In this document: positions 17,176-29,577 of the stretch, one piece after another
Layout of the letters: each line of letters starts with the position of its first letter
How positions within the stretch are numbered: the stretch's first letter is position 1
From: Corynebacterium capitovis DSM 44611
GTDB lineage: Bacteria > Actinomycetota > Actinomycetes > Mycobacteriales > Mycobacteriaceae
Length of the DNA stretch: 64,000 nt
Direction: 5' to 3'
Assembly (NCBI RefSeq): GCF_030440535.1
Contig: NZ_CP047117.1
Location: forward strand, 1,488,001 to 1,552,000
Notes under the pieces: model-generated
The model's input: only the letters and a program-made list of their open reading frames with translations
What the model was told of the DNA's origin: nothing
Databases searched by the model: none
Program-made: the position numbers and the translations under genes

Positions 17176-17183
17176 AGCGATAC
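17176..17183 (+). promoter_or_regulatory. Possible promoter region of the pxp operon
   Basis: An A/T-rich patch (TATAAAT and neighbours at about 17161-17200) stands out in the otherwise GC-rich gap before pxpA. It would give a leader of roughly 30-45 nt ending in AAGGGAAGG. No -35 or operator is clear. Confidence 0.3.
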
Positions 17184-17219
17184 GGCTATTCAATGTTTAA
17201 AAGGGAAGGCACACGACAC

Positions 17220-17981
17220 GTGAGCACCGCTATTGACCTCAATGCAGATCTCGGGGAGACCACCGCCGGCAACCCCGTCGCCGACGACGGCGCCATGCTG
17301 GACATGGTCTCCAGCGCAAACGTCGCGACCGGCTTCCACGCCGGGGACCCGCACTCCATCGCACGCACCCTCTCCGCCGCCGCAGCAGCCGGGGTCACCG
17401 TCGGAGCGCACCCCGCCTACAATGACCCAGCCGCGTTCGGTCGCCGCTTCGTCGATTACGCGCCCGCAGATCTTACCGACGAAGTCCTCTACCAGATCGG
17501 CGCCCTGGACGCCCTCGCCCGCGCCAACGGAACGCAGGTCTCCTACGTCAAGCCCCACGGCGCTCTCTACAACACCATCGTCCACCACGAGGCGCATGCG
17601 CGAGCCGTCGTCGACGGTGTCAAGGCGTTCGGTCGCGATCTGCCGCTGCTCCTCCTCCCCGGCTCCATTGCCGCTGAGATCGCGGAACAAGCTGGCCTGC
17701 GCGTCGTGCGCGAGGCCTTCGCCGACCGCGGTTACAACCCCGACGGCACGCTCGTTTCCCGTCGCGAGCCCAACGCCGTCATGCATGACCCCGCCGCCGT
17801 AGCTGAGCGGGTGCTCCACGTCGCTGCCACCGGTTCGGTCACAGCGATCGACGGCAGCGAGATTGCCGTCTCTGCGGAGTCCGTGTGCGTCCACGGCGAC
17901 TCCCCGGGGGCCGTCGAGTTGACCCGCAGCATCGTCGCGCGCCTGGCAGACGAAGGCATCGAGATCCGGAGCTTCCTGTGA
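17220..17981 (+). CDS. pxpA: 5-oxoprolinase subunit A (LamB/YcsF family)
   Basis: A 253-aa PxpA. Together with PxpB and PxpC it hydrolyses 5-oxoproline (pyroglutamate) to glutamate with ATP. Family motifs are all present: IDLNADLGE, NVATGFHAGDP, VGAHPAYNDP, VKPHGALYN, EAFADRGYNPDG and CVHGDSPGAV. The GTG at 17220 is chosen because it puts IDLNADLGE near the N-terminus as in the family and follows AAGGGAAGG; the ATG at 17193 would add nine residues. The stop overlaps the GTG of the next gene by 4 bases, so subunits are translationally coupled. Confidence 0.93.
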   Translation: MSTAIDLNADLGETTAGNPVADDGAMLDMVSSANVATGFHAGDPHSIARTLSAAAAAGVTVGAHPAYNDPAAFGRRFVDYAPADLTDEVLYQIGALDALARANGTQVSYVKPHGALYNTIVHHEAHARAVVDGVKAFGRDLPLLLLPGSIAAEIAEQAGLRVVREAFADRGYNPDGTLVSRREPNAVMHDPAAVAERVLHVAATGSVTAIDGSEIAVSAESVCVHGDSPGAVELTRSIVARLADEGIEIRSFL

Positions 17982-19531
17982 GCACCCAGCCGACTATTCA
18001 TCCGGTCGGGTCGCGGGCGCTCCTCGTCGACCTTCCCGACCTCACCGCCGTGATGGACTGGCACGCCGCCCTGTCCGCCTCACCGCTTGAACACCAAACC
18101 GACGTGATCGCCGCAGCGCGCACGGTCCTTGTCACTTTCGACTCGCCCGCCGCAGCCACGGCGGCAGCATCGCAGCTCCGCGACTTTCACCCCGCTACCG
18201 CGCGCCGCTCTGATCCGCGCGACATCACAATTGAGGTGCTCTACGACGGCGCGGACCTGGGTGAGCTTGCCTCCTCGCTGGGAAAGAGCCCCGAGGAGCT
18301 GATTACGTGGCACACCTCGACGACGTGGGTCGCCGCATTCGGCGGGTTCGCCCCAGGTTTCACCTATTGCGTCCCCGAAGACCCCGCCCAGGCGCTTGAC
18401 ATCCCGCGCCGGGCAACACCGCGCACCGCGGTGCCTGCCGGGGCCGTCGCGCTCGCCGGGGACTTCTCCGCTGTCTACCCCCGCACATCTCCGGGCGGCT
18501 GGCAGCTCATCGGCACCACGACCACTCCCATGTGGGACTCGGCTGCGAACCCTCCGGCACTCGTCGCGCCGGGTGACCGGGTGCGGTACGTGGCCGTCGA
18601 CACGCTGGCAAGCAACGCTGCGCCCAGCCACAGCCACCTCGCCCGGCCGTCGCGCCGCCCTATCTTCACTGTCGACGATCCCGGCCTACAGACGCTCTAC
18701 CAAGACCTGGGGCGTCAAGGCAACGGGAACCTGGGGGTCACGACGTCGGGTTCGGCCGACCGGGCCTCAGCACGCACCGCGAACGCGGCCGTGGGCAACG
18801 ACAGGAACGCAACGCTGTTGGAAAACGTGGGGGGACTTACCCTCACCGCCCTCGCGGAGACGGTGGTCTGCGTGACGGGGGCCGCCGCCGACGTCACCGT
18901 CGGTGGCCGGCCAATCCTCCTCGCCACACCCACCATCGTGCCCGCGGGCGCGGAACTTGTGGTCTCCGCTCCCCGCACGGGAATGCGCAGCTACATCGCC
19001 GTCCGCGGTGGGCTCATCGCCGACACCGAACTTGATTCCGCGGCCACCGACATGCTCTCCGGCCTGGGCCCTGCGCCGCTTCAGGCCGGGGACACGGTGT
19101 CCGTCTCCCTCACGCCGCCACAGTCCGCGAACGCCCTGCTGAGCAATCCCCTTCGCGTTTCCCGCGAGGGGGCGGCGACGGTGGGCGTGGTGCGCTGCGT
19201 CCTGGGTCCGCGCGACGACTGGTTCTCCGCCGAGGATGTAGAGAGGTTCCTGTCCACCACGTTCACGGTGACCGCCGATTCGAACCGGGTGGGCGTGCGG
19301 CTCGAGACCGACACACCCATTGAACGAAGTCGCGCGGGTGAGCTGCCCTCCGAGGGGATGGTGGCCGGCTCCGTGCAGATCCCCCCCTCGGGCCAGCCCG
19401 TCGTTTTCCTCCGCGACCACGCCGTTACCGGCGGCTACCCCGTCATCGCGACCGTCATCAACGAAGATGTTGACATCGCCGCCCAGCTCCCGCCGGGCGG
19501 GAAAATTCGCTTCGAGCTCTACTCCCGATAA
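17978..19531 (+). CDS. pxpBC: Fused 5-oxoprolinase subunits B and C (PxpB-PxpC)
   Basis: A 517-aa fusion. Residues about 1-210 are PxpB/KipI (AHS1): FGGFAPGFTYC, IPRRATPRTAVPAGAVALAG and SPGGWQLIG. Residues about 225-517 are PxpC/KipA (AHS2): VDDPGLQTLYQDLGRQG, the SGSADRASARTAN segment, LEN, and the C-terminal MVAGSVQIPPSGQPVVFLRDH. The pair carries the ATP-dependent activation of 5-oxoproline for PxpA. In E. coli and B. subtilis they are separate genes. The true start is the GTG at 17978, overlapping the pxpA stop; the frame is open further upstream but antisense-like. A biotin carboxylase follows 12 bases later. Confidence 0.92.
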   Translation: MSTQPTIHPVGSRALLVDLPDLTAVMDWHAALSASPLEHQTDVIAAARTVLVTFDSPAAATAAASQLRDFHPATARRSDPRDITIEVLYDGADLGELASSLGKSPEELITWHTSTTWVAAFGGFAPGFTYCVPEDPAQALDIPRRATPRTAVPAGAVALAGDFSAVYPRTSPGGWQLIGTTTTPMWDSAANPPALVAPGDRVRYVAVDTLASNAAPSHSHLARPSRRPIFTVDDPGLQTLYQDLGRQGNGNLGVTTSGSADRASARTANAAVGNDRNATLLENVGGLTLTALAETVVCVTGAAADVTVGGRPILLATPTIVPAGAELVVSAPRTGMRSYIAVRGGLIADTELDSAATDMLSGLGPAPLQAGDTVSVSLTPPQSANALLSNPLRVSREGAATVGVVRCVLGPRDDWFSAEDVERFLSTTFTVTADSNRVGVRLETDTPIERSRAGELPSEGMVAGSVQIPPSGQPVVFLRDHAVTGGYPVIATVINEDVDIAAQLPPGGKIRFELYSR

Positions 19532-19543
19532 GGACTACTCCCC

Positions 19544-21277
19544 ATGAATCTACAAGCCGTCCTCATTGCCAACCGCGGGGAAATCGCGGTACGCATCGCG
19601 CGGACCGCTCGCGACCTCGGTATTCGCTCCATCGCTGTCTACTCAGAACCCGACACCGGTGCCCTTCACACGCAGATCGCCGATGAGGCCTACCTTTTGC
19701 CGGGGAAGACCTCCTCTGAGACGTACATGAACATTCCCGCTCTTATCGACGTCGCCCAGCGCGCCGGCGCGGATTGCGTCCACCCGGGGTACGGTTTCCT
19801 CTCCGAGAACGCCGATTTCGCCCGCACGGTTCAGGATGCGGGCCTGACGTGGGTCGGCCCCTCGCCCGAGTCGATCGAGTTGCTCGGCGACAAGCTGGCC
19901 GCCCGGGCTGTGGCCGTCGAGGCGGGTGCTCCCCTCGCCCCCGGTACATCGGAGCCGCTGCAAACCTGGGAGGAGGCCCGCGACTTCGCCGCCGAGCACG
20001 GCATGCCGATTGCTATCAAGGCCGCCTTCGGTGGCGGCGGGCGCGGCCTGAAGGTCGTCTTCGACGAGGCCGACATTGAAGAGGGCTTCGCCTCCGCGGG
20101 GCGTGAGGCCCGCGAGGCGTTTGGCCGCGGCGAGTGCTACGTGGAGAAGTTCCTCACCCACCCGCGCCACGTCGAGGCGCAGGTCCTTGCGGATACACAC
20201 GGCAACGTCGCCGTGCTCGGCACGCGTGACTGTTCCACGCAGCGTCGCTTCCAGAAGCTCATCGAGGAGGCACCCGCTCCGTTCCTCACCGAGGAACAGC
20301 GACGCGGAATTGAAGAAGGCGCTCGCGCCATCTGCACCAAGGCCGGGTACGTGTCGGCGGGCACGGTGGAATACATCGTCTCCGAGGACGGCACCGTGTC
20401 ATTCCTGGAGGTCAACACCCGTGTGCAGGTGGAGCACCCCGTCACCGAGGCGGTGACGGGTGTGGACATCATCGCCGAGCAGTTCCGCATCGCCGACGGT
20501 CAGCCACTGTCCTTCGGCGGCAACGACCCAGAGATCAACGGGCACGCCTTTGAATTCCGCATCAACGCCGAAGATGTGACAAACGGCTTCGCCCCTTCGC
20601 CGGGAACCATCACCCGCTTCGATGTTCCCACCGGCCCGGCCGTGCGCGTCGACACGGGCGTGCGCACGGGCACAACCATTCCGGCCTACTACGACTCACT
20701 CATGGGCAAGCTCATCGTGTGGGGCCCTGACCGCGCCACCGCGATCAGCCGTGCCCAGCGCGCACTGAACGAATTCACCATCGAGGGCGTGCGCTCGGTC
20801 CTGCCGTTCCACCGGGACATGATCACCGCGCCGGAGCTGACGGGCGACAGCCTCGACGTGTACACCGACTGGGTGGACCACAACTACTCCCCTTCCGCGA
20901 AGCACTACGTCGACGACATCGAGCACATCTACGACGAGCGCACCAGCGTGGTCGTCGAGATCGACGGCAGGCTGCACACGGTGGGCATTCCGGTGTCCCT
21001 CCTCAGCGCCGGTTCCGCTGCTCCGGCCCCGGGCACCGCTGACGCGGTGGCGGGGGCCGCGCCGGGCGCCAACGCAGTGACCACGAAATACGAGGCAACG
21101 ATCGTGGACTGGCTGGTCGCCGACGGCGAGGTCGTGGCGAAGGGTGACGCGCTCGCCACCATAGAAGCGATGAAGATGGAGTCGACCATCAAGGCCCCCC
21201 GGAACGGCCACATCTCCCTCGCCGCCGCCCCGGGCGAGCGGGTAAAGGCGAACGCGACGATCGCGACGATCTCCTAA
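19544..21277 (+). CDS. Biotin carboxylase-BCCP fusion (acyl-CoA carboxylase alpha-like)
   Basis: A 577-aa protein. The biotin carboxylase is at residues 1-450: [20 protein letters not shown], the ATP-grasp loop [14 protein letters not shown], the segment [21 protein letters not shown], and [15 protein letters not shown] linker follows, then a biotinyl domain at about 507-577 with EAMKMES, the lysine being the biotin site. It has the layout of AccA3/AccBC alpha subunits, but no carboxyltransferase gene is in the window. Its position 12 bases after pxpBC suggests a role tied to 5-oxoproline, as urea carboxylases join the same BC, AHS1, AHS2 and BCCP modules. A housekeeping acyl-CoA carboxylase role cannot be excluded. 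Confidence 0.9.
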   Translation: MNLQAVLIANRGEIAVRIARTARDLGIRSIAVYSEPDTGALHTQIADEAYLLPGKTSSETYMNIPALIDVAQRAGADCVHPGYGFLSENADFARTVQDAGLTWVGPSPESIELLGDKLAARAVAVEAGAPLAPGTSEPLQTWEEARDFAAEHGMPIAIKAAFGGGGRGLKVVFDEADIEEGFASAGREAREAFGRGECYVEKFLTHPRHVEAQVLADTHGNVAVLGTRDCSTQRRFQKLIEEAPAPFLTEEQRRGIEEGARAICTKAGYVSAGTVEYIVSEDGTVSFLEVNTRVQVEHPVTEAVTGVDIIAEQFRIADGQPLSFGGNDPEINGHAFEFRINAEDVTNGFAPSPGTITRFDVPTGPAVRVDTGVRTGTTIPAYYDSLMGKLIVWGPDRATAISRAQRALNEFTIEGVRSVLPFHRDMITAPELTGDSLDVYTDWVDHNYSPSAKHYVDDIEHIYDERTSVVVEIDGRLHTVGIPVSLLSAGSAAPAPGTADAVAGAAPGANAVTTKYEATIVDWLVADGEVVAKGDALATIEAMKMESTIKAPRNGHISLAAAPGERVKANATIATIS

Positions 21278-22065
21278 GGCACCTGGTAGAAGCTGTCCCG
21301 GACGTCGGTGATGAGCATCTTGCCCGGTGAATGGCAGATGGCCAGGTCGGGTTTTGAGCTCATCACGACCGATTGGGGCGTGACTCCGCACGCCCAAAAC
21401 ACGGGGATGTGTCCGGGCGCGATGTCGACCGCGTCACCGAAGTCGGGGGCCGCGAGGTCGCCGATGCCAATCGCCGCCGGGTCGCCGACATGGACGGGCG
21501 CGCCGTGGACCGCGGGGTAGCGTGAGGTGACCCGCACCGCGTCCGCGACCTGCGACGCCGGGATCGGGCGCATGGATACAACCATTTTCCCGCTGAACGT
21601 CCCGGCGGGCACACAATCGATGTTTGTCACGTACATCGGGACGTTGCGCCCTTGCTCGATGTGGGCGACGGGGACGTGGGCGTCGATAAGTGCCTGCTCA
21701 AACGTAAACGAGCACCCGATGAGGAAGGCCACGGTCGAGGGGGTCCAGTAGGAGGTGGCGTCAGCGACCTCGTCGACGAGCTCGCCGTCGCGGTATACGC
21801 GGTAGGCGGGGATGTCCGTGCGAATGTCGCCGCCGCGCACGAGGTCTGAAGTAACGTGCCCCGCCTCGAGCACCCCGAGGATCGGGCAGGGCTTCGGGTT
21901 GCGCTGTGCGAAAAGGAGAAAATCGAAGGCGTAGCGCCGGTCGACCGCGATGAGGTTGGCCTGGGCGTAGCCAAGCGAAAAGCCCGCCGTCGTGGCGACG
22001 GACGATGTCTTGTCGCGGAACAACGCGCGGGCTTGCGAGGGGCTGTAGCTGCGAGGGAGAACCAT
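21274..22065 (-). CDS. DUF1445 protein (YcsI / D-glutamate cyclase-like)
   Basis: A 263-aa DUF1445 protein. Typical stretches are [25 protein letters not shown] (N-terminal, cited in part), a SFTFEQAL motif after [24 protein letters not shown] and the C-terminal [14 protein letters not shown]. The human homologue DGLUCY is a D-glutamate cyclase making 5-oxo-D-proline, and the B. subtilis homologue YcsI lies in the pxp operon. This fits delivery of 5-oxoproline to PxpABC. ATG 22065 is preferred; GTG 22068 is adjacent. The stop overlaps the convergent biotin carboxylase stop. It lies 24 bases behind the NRAMP gene, so an operon is likely. Confidence 0.85.
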   Translation of the reverse strand: MVLPRSYSPSQARALFRDKTSSVATTAGFSLGYAQANLIAVDRRYAFDFLLFAQRNPKPCPILGVLEAGHVTSDLVRGGDIRTDIPAYRVYRDGELVDEVADATSYWTPSTVAFLIGCSFTFEQALIDAHVPVAHIEQGRNVPMYVTNIDCVPAGTFSGKMVVSMRPIPASQVADAVRVTSRYPAVHGAPVHVGDPAAIGIGDLAAPDFGDAVDIAPGHIPVFWACGVTPQSVVMSSKPDLAICHSPGKMLITDVRDSFYQVP

Positions 22066-22089
22066 CACCCTTGCTTACCACAGGCATCC

Positions 22090-23361
22090 TTACCAGAGGG
22101 CGCTCAATCCGGAGATGGAGCGCCACCCCATAAAGATCGTCACGAGGAGCACGAGCGCGCCGATGATGAGCAACCCAACCGGGTACTTGTAGCCCTGCAG
22201 CAGATCTTTGCGACGCCACGCCGCCCACATCACCACCGCGAAACCGATCGGCAAGATCAGGCCGTTGAACGCGCCCGCGAAGATGAGCAGCGTCTGCGGA
22301 GCCTGCCCGAGCGCCAGGTACAGGACGGCGCATACGACAACGAAAGCGACCGTCAGCCAGTTGCGGGTGCGCTCGGGCGTGCTCTGGGTGGTGATGAAGG
22401 ATACCGAGGTGTACGACGCGCCGATGACGGACGACAGCCCGGCGGCCCACAACACGAGGCCGAAGGCGCGCAGACCGAACTCCCCGGCCGCGTGGAAGAA
22501 GGCATCCGCGGCGGTGTTGCTCTCAGACAGCGCCACCCCCGTGGACACGACACCCAGCACGGCGAGGAAGAGCAGGACGCGCATAATGCCGATCACAACG
22601 ATGCCCATGATGGACGAGTTGCTGATCTGCTTGAGGTTGTCCACACCGGCGTTGCCGGAGTCGATGAGACGGTGCACGCCAGCGAAGGTGATGTACCCGC
22701 CCACGGTTCCGCCGATCAGCGTGGTGATGACGAGGAAGTCAACCCTCTCCGGCAGCACGGTCTGCTTGAGGGCTTCACCGACCGGGGGCTGGGAGACGAT
22801 GGCGACGTAGAGCATCAGCAGGATCATGATCGCGCCGAGCGCGACCACAATGCGGTCCAAAGCAACACCCGCGCGCTTGGACAAGAACACGAAAATGGCG
22901 ATCGCAGCAGAGACGCCTCCGCCGATCCTGGGGTCGATCCCGAACATCGCGTTCGTCCCCAGCCCCGTGCCGGCGATATTGCCAATGTTGAACACAATGC
23001 CGCCGAGGAAGACGAGGACCGCCATCACCCAGCCGAGACCCGGCAACACCTTATTACCCAGCTCGTTGGCACGCAGCCCGGAGATCCCGAGGACACGCCA
23101 CACATTGAGCTGGATCGCGATGTCCACCAGGATGGACAGCAAGATGGCGAAGGCAAACGCGGCGCCCATCTTGACGGTAAAGACGGATGTCTGCGTCAAG
23201 AATCCTGGGCCGATGGACGACGTCGCCATGAGGAAGACCGCGCCGACCGCGGGGCCGATCCCGCGCGGAGCTGCCTTTTCGGTCCCGGCGGTTTCAGCGG
23301 ACTCGACGGTCTCGACGGTCTCGACGGCGTGACTATCGCCCGGGGAGGTGGGAGCACTCAA
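22090..23361 (-). CDS. NRAMP-family transporter (YcsG-like)
   Basis: A 423-aa integral membrane protein with about 11 hydrophobic segments, resembling B. subtilis YcsG, an NRAMP-fold protein of the pxp locus. The signature around TM1 is MATSSIGPGFLTQTS, in place of the metal-binding DPGN of true Mn/Fe NRAMPs, so divalent metal transport is unlikely; a carrier for 5-oxoproline or a related acid is inferred. The TTG at 23361 is chosen because AAAGGGGTG precedes it. The first 35 residues are acidic, with a VETVETVESAETAG run built on a DNA repeat. It starts an operon with the DUF1445 gene. Confidence 0.85.
   Translation of the reverse strand: MSAPTSPGDSHAVETVETVESAETAGTEKAAPRGIGPAVGAVFLMATSSIGPGFLTQTSVFTVKMGAAFAFAILLSILVDIAIQLNVWRVLGISGLRANELGNKVLPGLGWVMAVLVFLGGIVFNIGNIAGTGLGTNAMFGIDPRIGGGVSAAIAIFVFLSKRAGVALDRIVVALGAIMILLMLYVAIVSQPPVGEALKQTVLPERVDFLVITTLIGGTVGGYITFAGVHRLIDSGNAGVDNLKQISNSSIMGIVVIGIMRVLLFLAVLGVVSTGVALSESNTAADAFFHAAGEFGLRAFGLVLWAAGLSSVIGASYTSVSFITTQSTPERTRNWLTVAFVVVCAVLYLALGQAPQTLLIFAGAFNGLILPIGFAVVMWAAWRRKDLLQGYKYPVGLLIIGALVLLVTIFMGWRSISGLSALW
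23310..23336. repeat. Short tandem repeat in the NRAMP gene
   Basis: Three near-perfect copies of a 9-base unit (CTCGACGGT) in the 5' part of the carrier gene encode its VET/VES repeats. The unit is a multiple of three, so copy changes would keep the frame. Confidence 0.55.
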
Positions 23362-23442
23362 CGTGGCACCCCTTTCAGTATGAGGTTCGTGTGACGTGGG
23401 AAATAGTAGAGCACACCTCCCCGATTTCATTTTTCTTGCCCC

Positions 23443-25248
<1,806 letters not shown>

Positions 25249-25283
25249 AGGGGCGCCATTCTATTCGCACCCGAGCTTGGCCC

Positions 25284-26396
25284 CTACCCCAGCAAGCGGT
25301 TGAGGGAGGGGGTGCGCTGGAACATTGACACGATATGGGCGCAGGCGAGGGCATCGGAATCCGCGGTGTGATGCACGAGGCGAAAGGCCGGGGCGCAATA
25401 GGCGGTGACGGTGGGCAACGTGTGGTTAGGCAGGTGGGGCAGCAACCGTCGAGCTGTCCTGCACGTGCAATAAAACTCGCGGGGGAAGGTTCCGGTGAAG
25501 AAGTGGGCGTCAAGCGCTCGCCACACCCTCGCGTCAAAGGAGGCGTTGTGTGCATAGACGGGAAGGTCGGCAACGAATTCGTGCACGTGGTCTGCGATGT
25601 CGTACCAGGTGGGGGCTGCGGCAACGTCGGCAAATTCAATCCCGTGTATATCGGTGAACTCGAACCGGCTGTACTCTTCGGGCGGGCGGAGGTACGTCAC
25701 CAGCGAATCCACCACGGAACCGCTCTTCACCTTAATCAACGCGACCTGGCACGCAGAGGCCTGGCTTACCCTGTTCGCCGTTTCGAAATCAACGGCGACG
25801 AATTCATCGCGGTTTAACGCCTCGCGGGTGGGTATGTACACCGCAGCTCGCTGGCGCGGCCGCGTGGCGGCGGCGCGGGAGCGGCCGGTCAGGTCCCCCC
25901 GCGCCACCTGGCCTGATTTTTTCAGCGCCTTTTCTTCTGCCAGCTTGACACGCCACAGCGCCCGGTGGGGGCTCGGGTCGAGTCCCTCGGCGCGGGCGAC
26001 GAGCTCCCGGGCTTTGGCAAGACGCTTTTCCAAGTTCACCCGCACGTCAGCGCGCGGGGCGGGAATGCGCAGGTCCAGCCACGATTCGATCGTGCGCGCC
26101 TCATCTGCAAAACGCCCGAGCTTGTGCTGGAGCAGGGCGACCTCGGCGACGTAGACCTCCATCGCGCTTCCGGGATCGCGCAGCGCCGCCTCTCGCATGG
26201 CCGCCATGCACCCCTGGGCGACCCGGAGAGCCTCCTCATCGGCGTGAGAGCGCTTAAACTGCCCCACCCGAGCGAGCTGTTCGTAAATCGGCCTGCCCTC
26301 GAACGTGGGCGCAGACCACCCCGGGTCTTCGACGGCGGGTTCACGTTTTTCGGGGATGCCCCCGAGTCGGTTACGGTGTGCATCGACAAGCGACAT
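25284..26396 (-). CDS. DEDDh 3'-5' exonuclease (DnaQ-like) with helical N-terminal region
   Basis: A 370-aa protein. Residues about 195-365 form a DnaQ/epsilon-type exonuclease: FVAVDFETAN (Asp and Glu), AHNASFDARV (Asp) and HTADSDALA (His and Asp) supply the DEDDh residues for two-metal hydrolysis of DNA or RNA 3' ends. The first 190 residues are charged and helical, with a region like tetratricopeptide helices (VYVAEVALLQHKLGRF...RTIESWLDL), common to actinobacterial homologues. It lies upstream of the ABC-F gene by 35 bases, same strand. Its role in replication proofreading or in nucleic acid turnover is not decidable. Confidence 0.85.
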   Translation of the reverse strand: MSLVDAHRNRLGGIPEKREPAVEDPGWSAPTFEGRPIYEQLARVGQFKRSHADEEALRVAQGCMAAMREAALRDPGSAMEVYVAEVALLQHKLGRFADEARTIESWLDLRIPAPRADVRVNLEKRLAKARELVARAEGLDPSPHRALWRVKLAEEKALKKSGQVARGDLTGRSRAAATRPRQRAAVYIPTREALNRDEFVAVDFETANRVSQASACQVALIKVKSGSVVDSLVTYLRPPEEYSRFEFTDIHGIEFADVAAAPTWYDIADHVHEFVADLPVYAHNASFDARVWRALDAHFFTGTFPREFYCTCRTARRLLPHLPNHTLPTVTAYCAPAFRLVHHTADSDALACAHIVSMFQRTPSLNRLLG

Positions 26397-26485
26397 GGCG
26401 CTTCATTCCTTCCTCGTTTAAGGCTCTCACCCTACGCGGTAGGCGAGACTCCGCTGCCGAGCGAATTCACACACGTGTTCGCAGA

Positions 26486-27454
26486 CTACAGGAGCGCCGC
26501 GCCCTCGGCCGGTCCGCACGCCGTGAGAACCTCGAATGTGGGAAAGCGCGCACGCAGCCTCTCGGCTAGGCTCTGGGCACCACTTTCGCCCGCACGCAAG
26601 ACCGCCACCGTCGGCCCAGAACCAGACACGATCGCTCGGGCGCCCGCCTCGGCCACCGCCGCGAACACCTCGCGGATCTCGGGGCGCATCGCTAGCGCCA
26701 CCGGCTCAAGGTCGTTGTGCAGTGCCCTCCCCAACGCCTCGAGATCATCCGACTGCAAGGCCGTTTCAACATCTCGCGAGTCCAGGTGGGGCTCGTTTCC
26801 GGCACCCGCGCCGCGAAGTTCGTCGAGGCGGGCGAAAACCTCGCCCGTCGACAGCGGCACCCGCGGGTTAACCAACACCCACCACGCGTCACCCGCGGTG
26901 GGCACGGAAACAAGCTCGTCACCGCGCCCGGCGCCCACGGCCGTGCCGCCAAGGAGACAAAATGGGACATCCGCCCCGAGGCGTGCCGCAAGCTCGAACA
27001 GCACGTCCCTGCCGAGCTTCTCTCCGCCCGCGTGTGCGATGAGCGCATTTGCAGCAACGAGCGCAGCCGCCGCGTCCGCCGACCCGCCAGCCATACCACC
27101 GGCCACAAAAACGGACTTGTCTACGGCCAGCCGGACCTGCGGCAACACGATGTCTGGGTCGACCCGCCGCGCTCTGTCGACCACGGCGTCCACCGCGCGC
27201 CAGGCTAGATTCGAGGGGCGATCGATGTCTTCCGCAGGGGCGGCAACGTGAAAACGCGTGGTCATGCCCCTGACAATTGAACCCCTCCGGGCGACGGGCG
27301 CCTGGCTATCCACCGCGATGTGCACGACCTCGCGACGCTCCACCGCCTGAAACACGGTGAGCAGGTCGTGATAACCGCTTTCCTGCAGGGCTCCCACACC
27401 GAGGTGCAGGTTGACCTTCCCCGGAGCGCTCGCCGCAAACTCGACGGGGCTCAC
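26486..27454 (-). CDS. ispE: 4-diphosphocytidyl-2-C-methyl-D-erythritol kinase
   Basis: A 322-aa GHMP kinase for the fourth step of the MEP isoprenoid pathway. [12 protein letters not shown] is at the N-terminus, the ATP-binding [16 protein letters not shown] lies near residue 117, and [10 protein letters not shown] is at the C-terminal GHMP motif. The GTG start overlaps the ksgA stop by 4 bases (GTGA), so it is translationally coupled. The order tatD-rpfB-ksgA-ispE is conserved in mycobacteria. Confidence 0.95.
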   Translation of the reverse strand: MSPVEFAASAPGKVNLHLGVGALQESGYHDLLTVFQAVERREVVHIAVDSQAPVARRGSIVRGMTTRFHVAAPAEDIDRPSNLAWRAVDAVVDRARRVDPDIVLPQVRLAVDKSVFVAGGMAGGSADAAAALVAANALIAHAGGEKLGRDVLFELAARLGADVPFCLLGGTAVGAGRGDELVSVPTAGDAWWVLVNPRVPLSTGEVFARLDELRGAGAGNEPHLDSRDVETALQSDDLEALGRALHNDLEPVALAMRPEIREVFAAVAEAGARAIVSGSGPTVAVLRAGESGAQSLAERLRARFPTFEVLTACGPAEGAALL

Positions 27455-28296
27455 CGAGCCCCGCTCAAACGCACGAAATCGTCCACGGAGAGGGCCTCAC
27501 CCCGCAAACCGGGGTCGATCCCGGCCGTCGTCAGGGCTGTCTCCGCCGCGGCCGGTGACCCAAAAACCCCCGCCAAAGCAGTGCGCAGGGTCTTGCGGCG
27601 TTGCGCGAAGGCGGCATCGATAAGCGGGAAAGTCTTGGCCGCCAGCGCGCGCGGGAAGCGCCCGGTGACATCGATGCGCACGAGACCACTCTCGACGTTG
27701 GGGGCGGGCCAAAACACGTTCTTGCCCACCACCCCGGCGCGCGTCACGTTCCCGTAGAACGACGCCTTGACACTCGGCACGCCGTACACCTTCGACCCGG
27801 GCCGCGCGGCCAGCCGGTCCGCGACCTCTTTCTGCACCATCACAAGCACTCGGCTTATCGACGGAAACTCCGCGAGCAGATGAAGAAGGACCGGCACCGA
27901 AACGTTGTATGGAAGGTTAGCGACGAGCGCGTCCGGCTCTTCCTGCACGTCCGCACGCTGGACGCGGAGAGCGTCTGTGGTGACCACGGACAGGCGGTCG
28001 GCAAGCTCCGGGGCGCGCTGCGCAACGGTGCGTGGCAACCGCTGGGCGAGTCGGCCATCGATCTCAAGCGCGGTGACGTGCCGCGACCCTTCGAGCAGCC
28101 CAATCGTCAGCGACCCCAAGCCCGGCCCGACCTCGACGACGGAACTAGTGGGTGCAAGCTCTGCCGCCGCGACGATGCGCCGCACCGTATTGGGATCGTG
28201 GACAAAGTTTTGGCCCAGCTTTTTTGTCGGCGTGACACCGAGCTCCGCGGCGAGCTTCCGGATGTCGGCCGGGCCCAAAAGGTGGGCGTGGTTCAT
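27451..28296 (-). CDS. ksgA: 16S rRNA (adenine1518-N6/adenine1519-N6)-dimethyltransferase
   Basis: A 281-aa RsmA/KsgA that dimethylates two adjacent adenosines in the 3' helix of 16S rRNA during 30S assembly. The family entry is [12 protein letters not shown]; the SAM site is [12 protein letters not shown]; the catalytic motif IV is NLPYNVSVP. The [12 protein letters not shown] and [13 protein letters not shown] segments are intact. It lies 29 bases after rpfB. Loss of this gene gives kasugamycin resistance in many bacteria. Confidence 0.96.
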   Translation of the reverse strand: MNHAHLLGPADIRKLAAELGVTPTKKLGQNFVHDPNTVRRIVAAAELAPTSSVVEVGPGLGSLTIGLLEGSRHVTALEIDGRLAQRLPRTVAQRAPELADRLSVVTTDALRVQRADVQEEPDALVANLPYNVSVPVLLHLLAEFPSISRVLVMVQKEVADRLAARPGSKVYGVPSVKASFYGNVTRAGVVGKNVFWPAPNVESGLVRIDVTGRFPRALAAKTFPLIDAAFAQRRKTLRTALAGVFGSPAAAETALTTAGIDPGLRGEALSVDDFVRLSGAR

Positions 28297-28325
28297 CGGT
28301 AGGTCATCCGAAGGTCAACCGGTTA

Positions 28326-29546
<1,221 letters not shown>

Positions 29547-29577
29547 CTACGCCAATAGCACGCCGGCTCGTGCGCCT

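Noticed and set aside
21856-23394. 512-codon open frame on the plus strand opposite the NRAMP gene
   Set aside because: Translation is dominated by Arg, His, Asp, Glu and Gln in a low-complexity pattern, as expected for the antisense of a hydrophobic GC-rich gene. The minus strand has a clear NRAMP-fold protein with start and ribosome binding site.
25965-27251. 428-codon plus-strand frame
   Set aside because: It runs antisense across the exonuclease gene and ispE and is arginine/proline/serine-rich without any domain. A product of high GC at third positions.
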